Source of the DNA: Hemicordylus capensis
Taxonomy: Eukaryota; Chordata; Lepidosauria; Squamata; Cordylidae
Direction: 5' to 3'
Length of the DNA: 64,000 bases
NCBI RefSeq assembly: GCF_027244095.1
Contig: NC_069658.1
Coordinates: 51,819,001-51,883,000, forward strand
Positions 63,336 through 64,000 of this stretch are shown piece by piece (the first letter of the stretch is position 1; each line of letters opens with the position of its first letter). Below the pieces are notes generated by a model, which worked only from the letters and a program-made list of their open reading frames with translations, was not told the DNA's origin and did no database searches. Both the position numbers and the translations under genes were made by a program.

Positions 63336-64000
63336 TAGTATGGCATGACAGGTTTGGGCTTGTAAGAACTGTGAATGCATATTCTGGACAAACGTTAAAA
63401 AGTTTGACATACCTTGGTTTCTCATAGGATTTGTCAGCATAGCAAGGTAAGGTAATAGCTGGGTCTGAAGACAGAGTGGTGGTAAACAGAACCCTGAAAA
63501 GAGGAATTTTGCAGCAGCACAGTTTTCTTGATACTATAAAGGAGGCAGGACAGACAAGTACAGTAGTTATAACCAATTTTATCAGTAAAACTGCAGAATC
63601 TCTGTTCTGCTTCTCTACTAGTACATAACTACTGTACATCAATTAAGAGTTTAGCTAAGCTTCCCAGTCCTTTGAAAACTGATTTTTAAATAAGGTTTCA
63701 ACACTATCCTATTGAATTGCTCTGTAAAATAGCTATTGAGATTTATGAAATATATACTCAGCAATTTCAAGGGGATTAAATCCAAGTGTCCCCCCACCCA
63801 CCGCATTTTAGTTTTCCTATAGATTATATAAATGGATTGCTCTAAGGGTAGTCCAAGTCAGTTTTAACATCAAGCAGTTATACCCCATTCATTCTATGCA
63901 TCAAGATTCCTTGCAGAGCCACAAAGGATGCTGGGATGTACCTGATCAAAGGTTACTTGAAAGTAGCCTGTAAATATATTGCCTCTTGGGTTGTTTGTGC
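63336..64000. other. RAD17 intron, no confirmed exon
   Basis: An open, splice-flanked stretch at 63413-63493 was examined and rejected. Nothing else recognised. Confidence 0.4.

Noticed and set aside
63413-63493. Splice-flanked open stretch proposed as another RAD17 exon
   Set aside because: It has a good acceptor and donor, but the phase needed by the next exon puts a stop in frame, and the open frame has no RAD17 similarity that I recognise.
1-64000. CRISPR arrays, bacterial operons, riboswitches, tRNA genes
   Set aside because: The window is vertebrate; tRNA-like sequences are SINE heads and repeats are eukaryotic transposons or microsatellites.

Overview
This window is vertebrate nuclear DNA, almost certainly from a squamate reptile (a lizard). 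The exons resemble known amniote genes. The repeats are the squamate mix: Sauria SINEs that share their tail with a BovB LINE, CR1 and L2 LINE 3' ends, tRNA- and 5S-derived SINEs, hAT MITEs, Tc1 foldback elements and a Helitron. Coding DNA is only about 5% of the window, in short exons on the minus strand. The species cannot be named from the sequence.

Three host genes lie head to tail on the minus strand, so transcription runs from high to low coordinates. RAD17, a DNA-damage checkpoint clamp loader, ends here; only its last two coding exons (62483-62540, 59479-59749) are identified. MARVELD2 (tricellulin) is complete in coding sequence: a CpG-rich promoter with a non-coding first exon ending at 49701, and six coding exons from 48414 down to 38490, giving 546 residues with all splice phases matching. 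OCLN (occludin) is partial: a GC-rich putative promoter near 22.0-22.6 kb, the start codon at 17707, the main exon 11394-12099 and the fourth-membrane-segment exon 7425-7583. Its remaining C-terminal exons were not found and should lie before position 1. From memory, the order RAD17-MARVELD2-OCLN is the same as on human 5q13.

The two tight-junction genes are neighbouring paralogues of the MARVEL/TAMP family. Both have four membrane segments, two extracellular loops and a cytosolic tail ending in an occludin/ELL coiled coil. Occludin acts along two-cell junctions and tricellulin at three-cell corners.

By region: 1-7424 is OCLN intron 4 (nested SINEs, a long hairpin, Sauria SINE, BovB). 7584-11393 is intron 3 (MITEs). 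12100-17657 is intron 2 (hAT MITE, Helitron with GC-rich cargo, SINEs). 17747-22030 is intron 1. 22.8-38.4 kb is intergenic or MARVELD2 3' flank (CR1, a large template-switch palindrome, a Tc1 derivative, a 2.2-kb hAT, L2 ends). 38.5-49.7 kb is MARVELD2. 49.8-59.4 kb is intergenic (hAT MITE, CR1, a decayed 4-kb LINE, one LTR-element fossil). 59.5-64 kb is the RAD17 3' end, with a Tc1 foldback element in its last intron. No exotic gene system is seen. The most interesting signals are structural: palindromes, foldback transposons, a cargo-bearing Helitron and a possibly undescribed L2-tailed SINE family.
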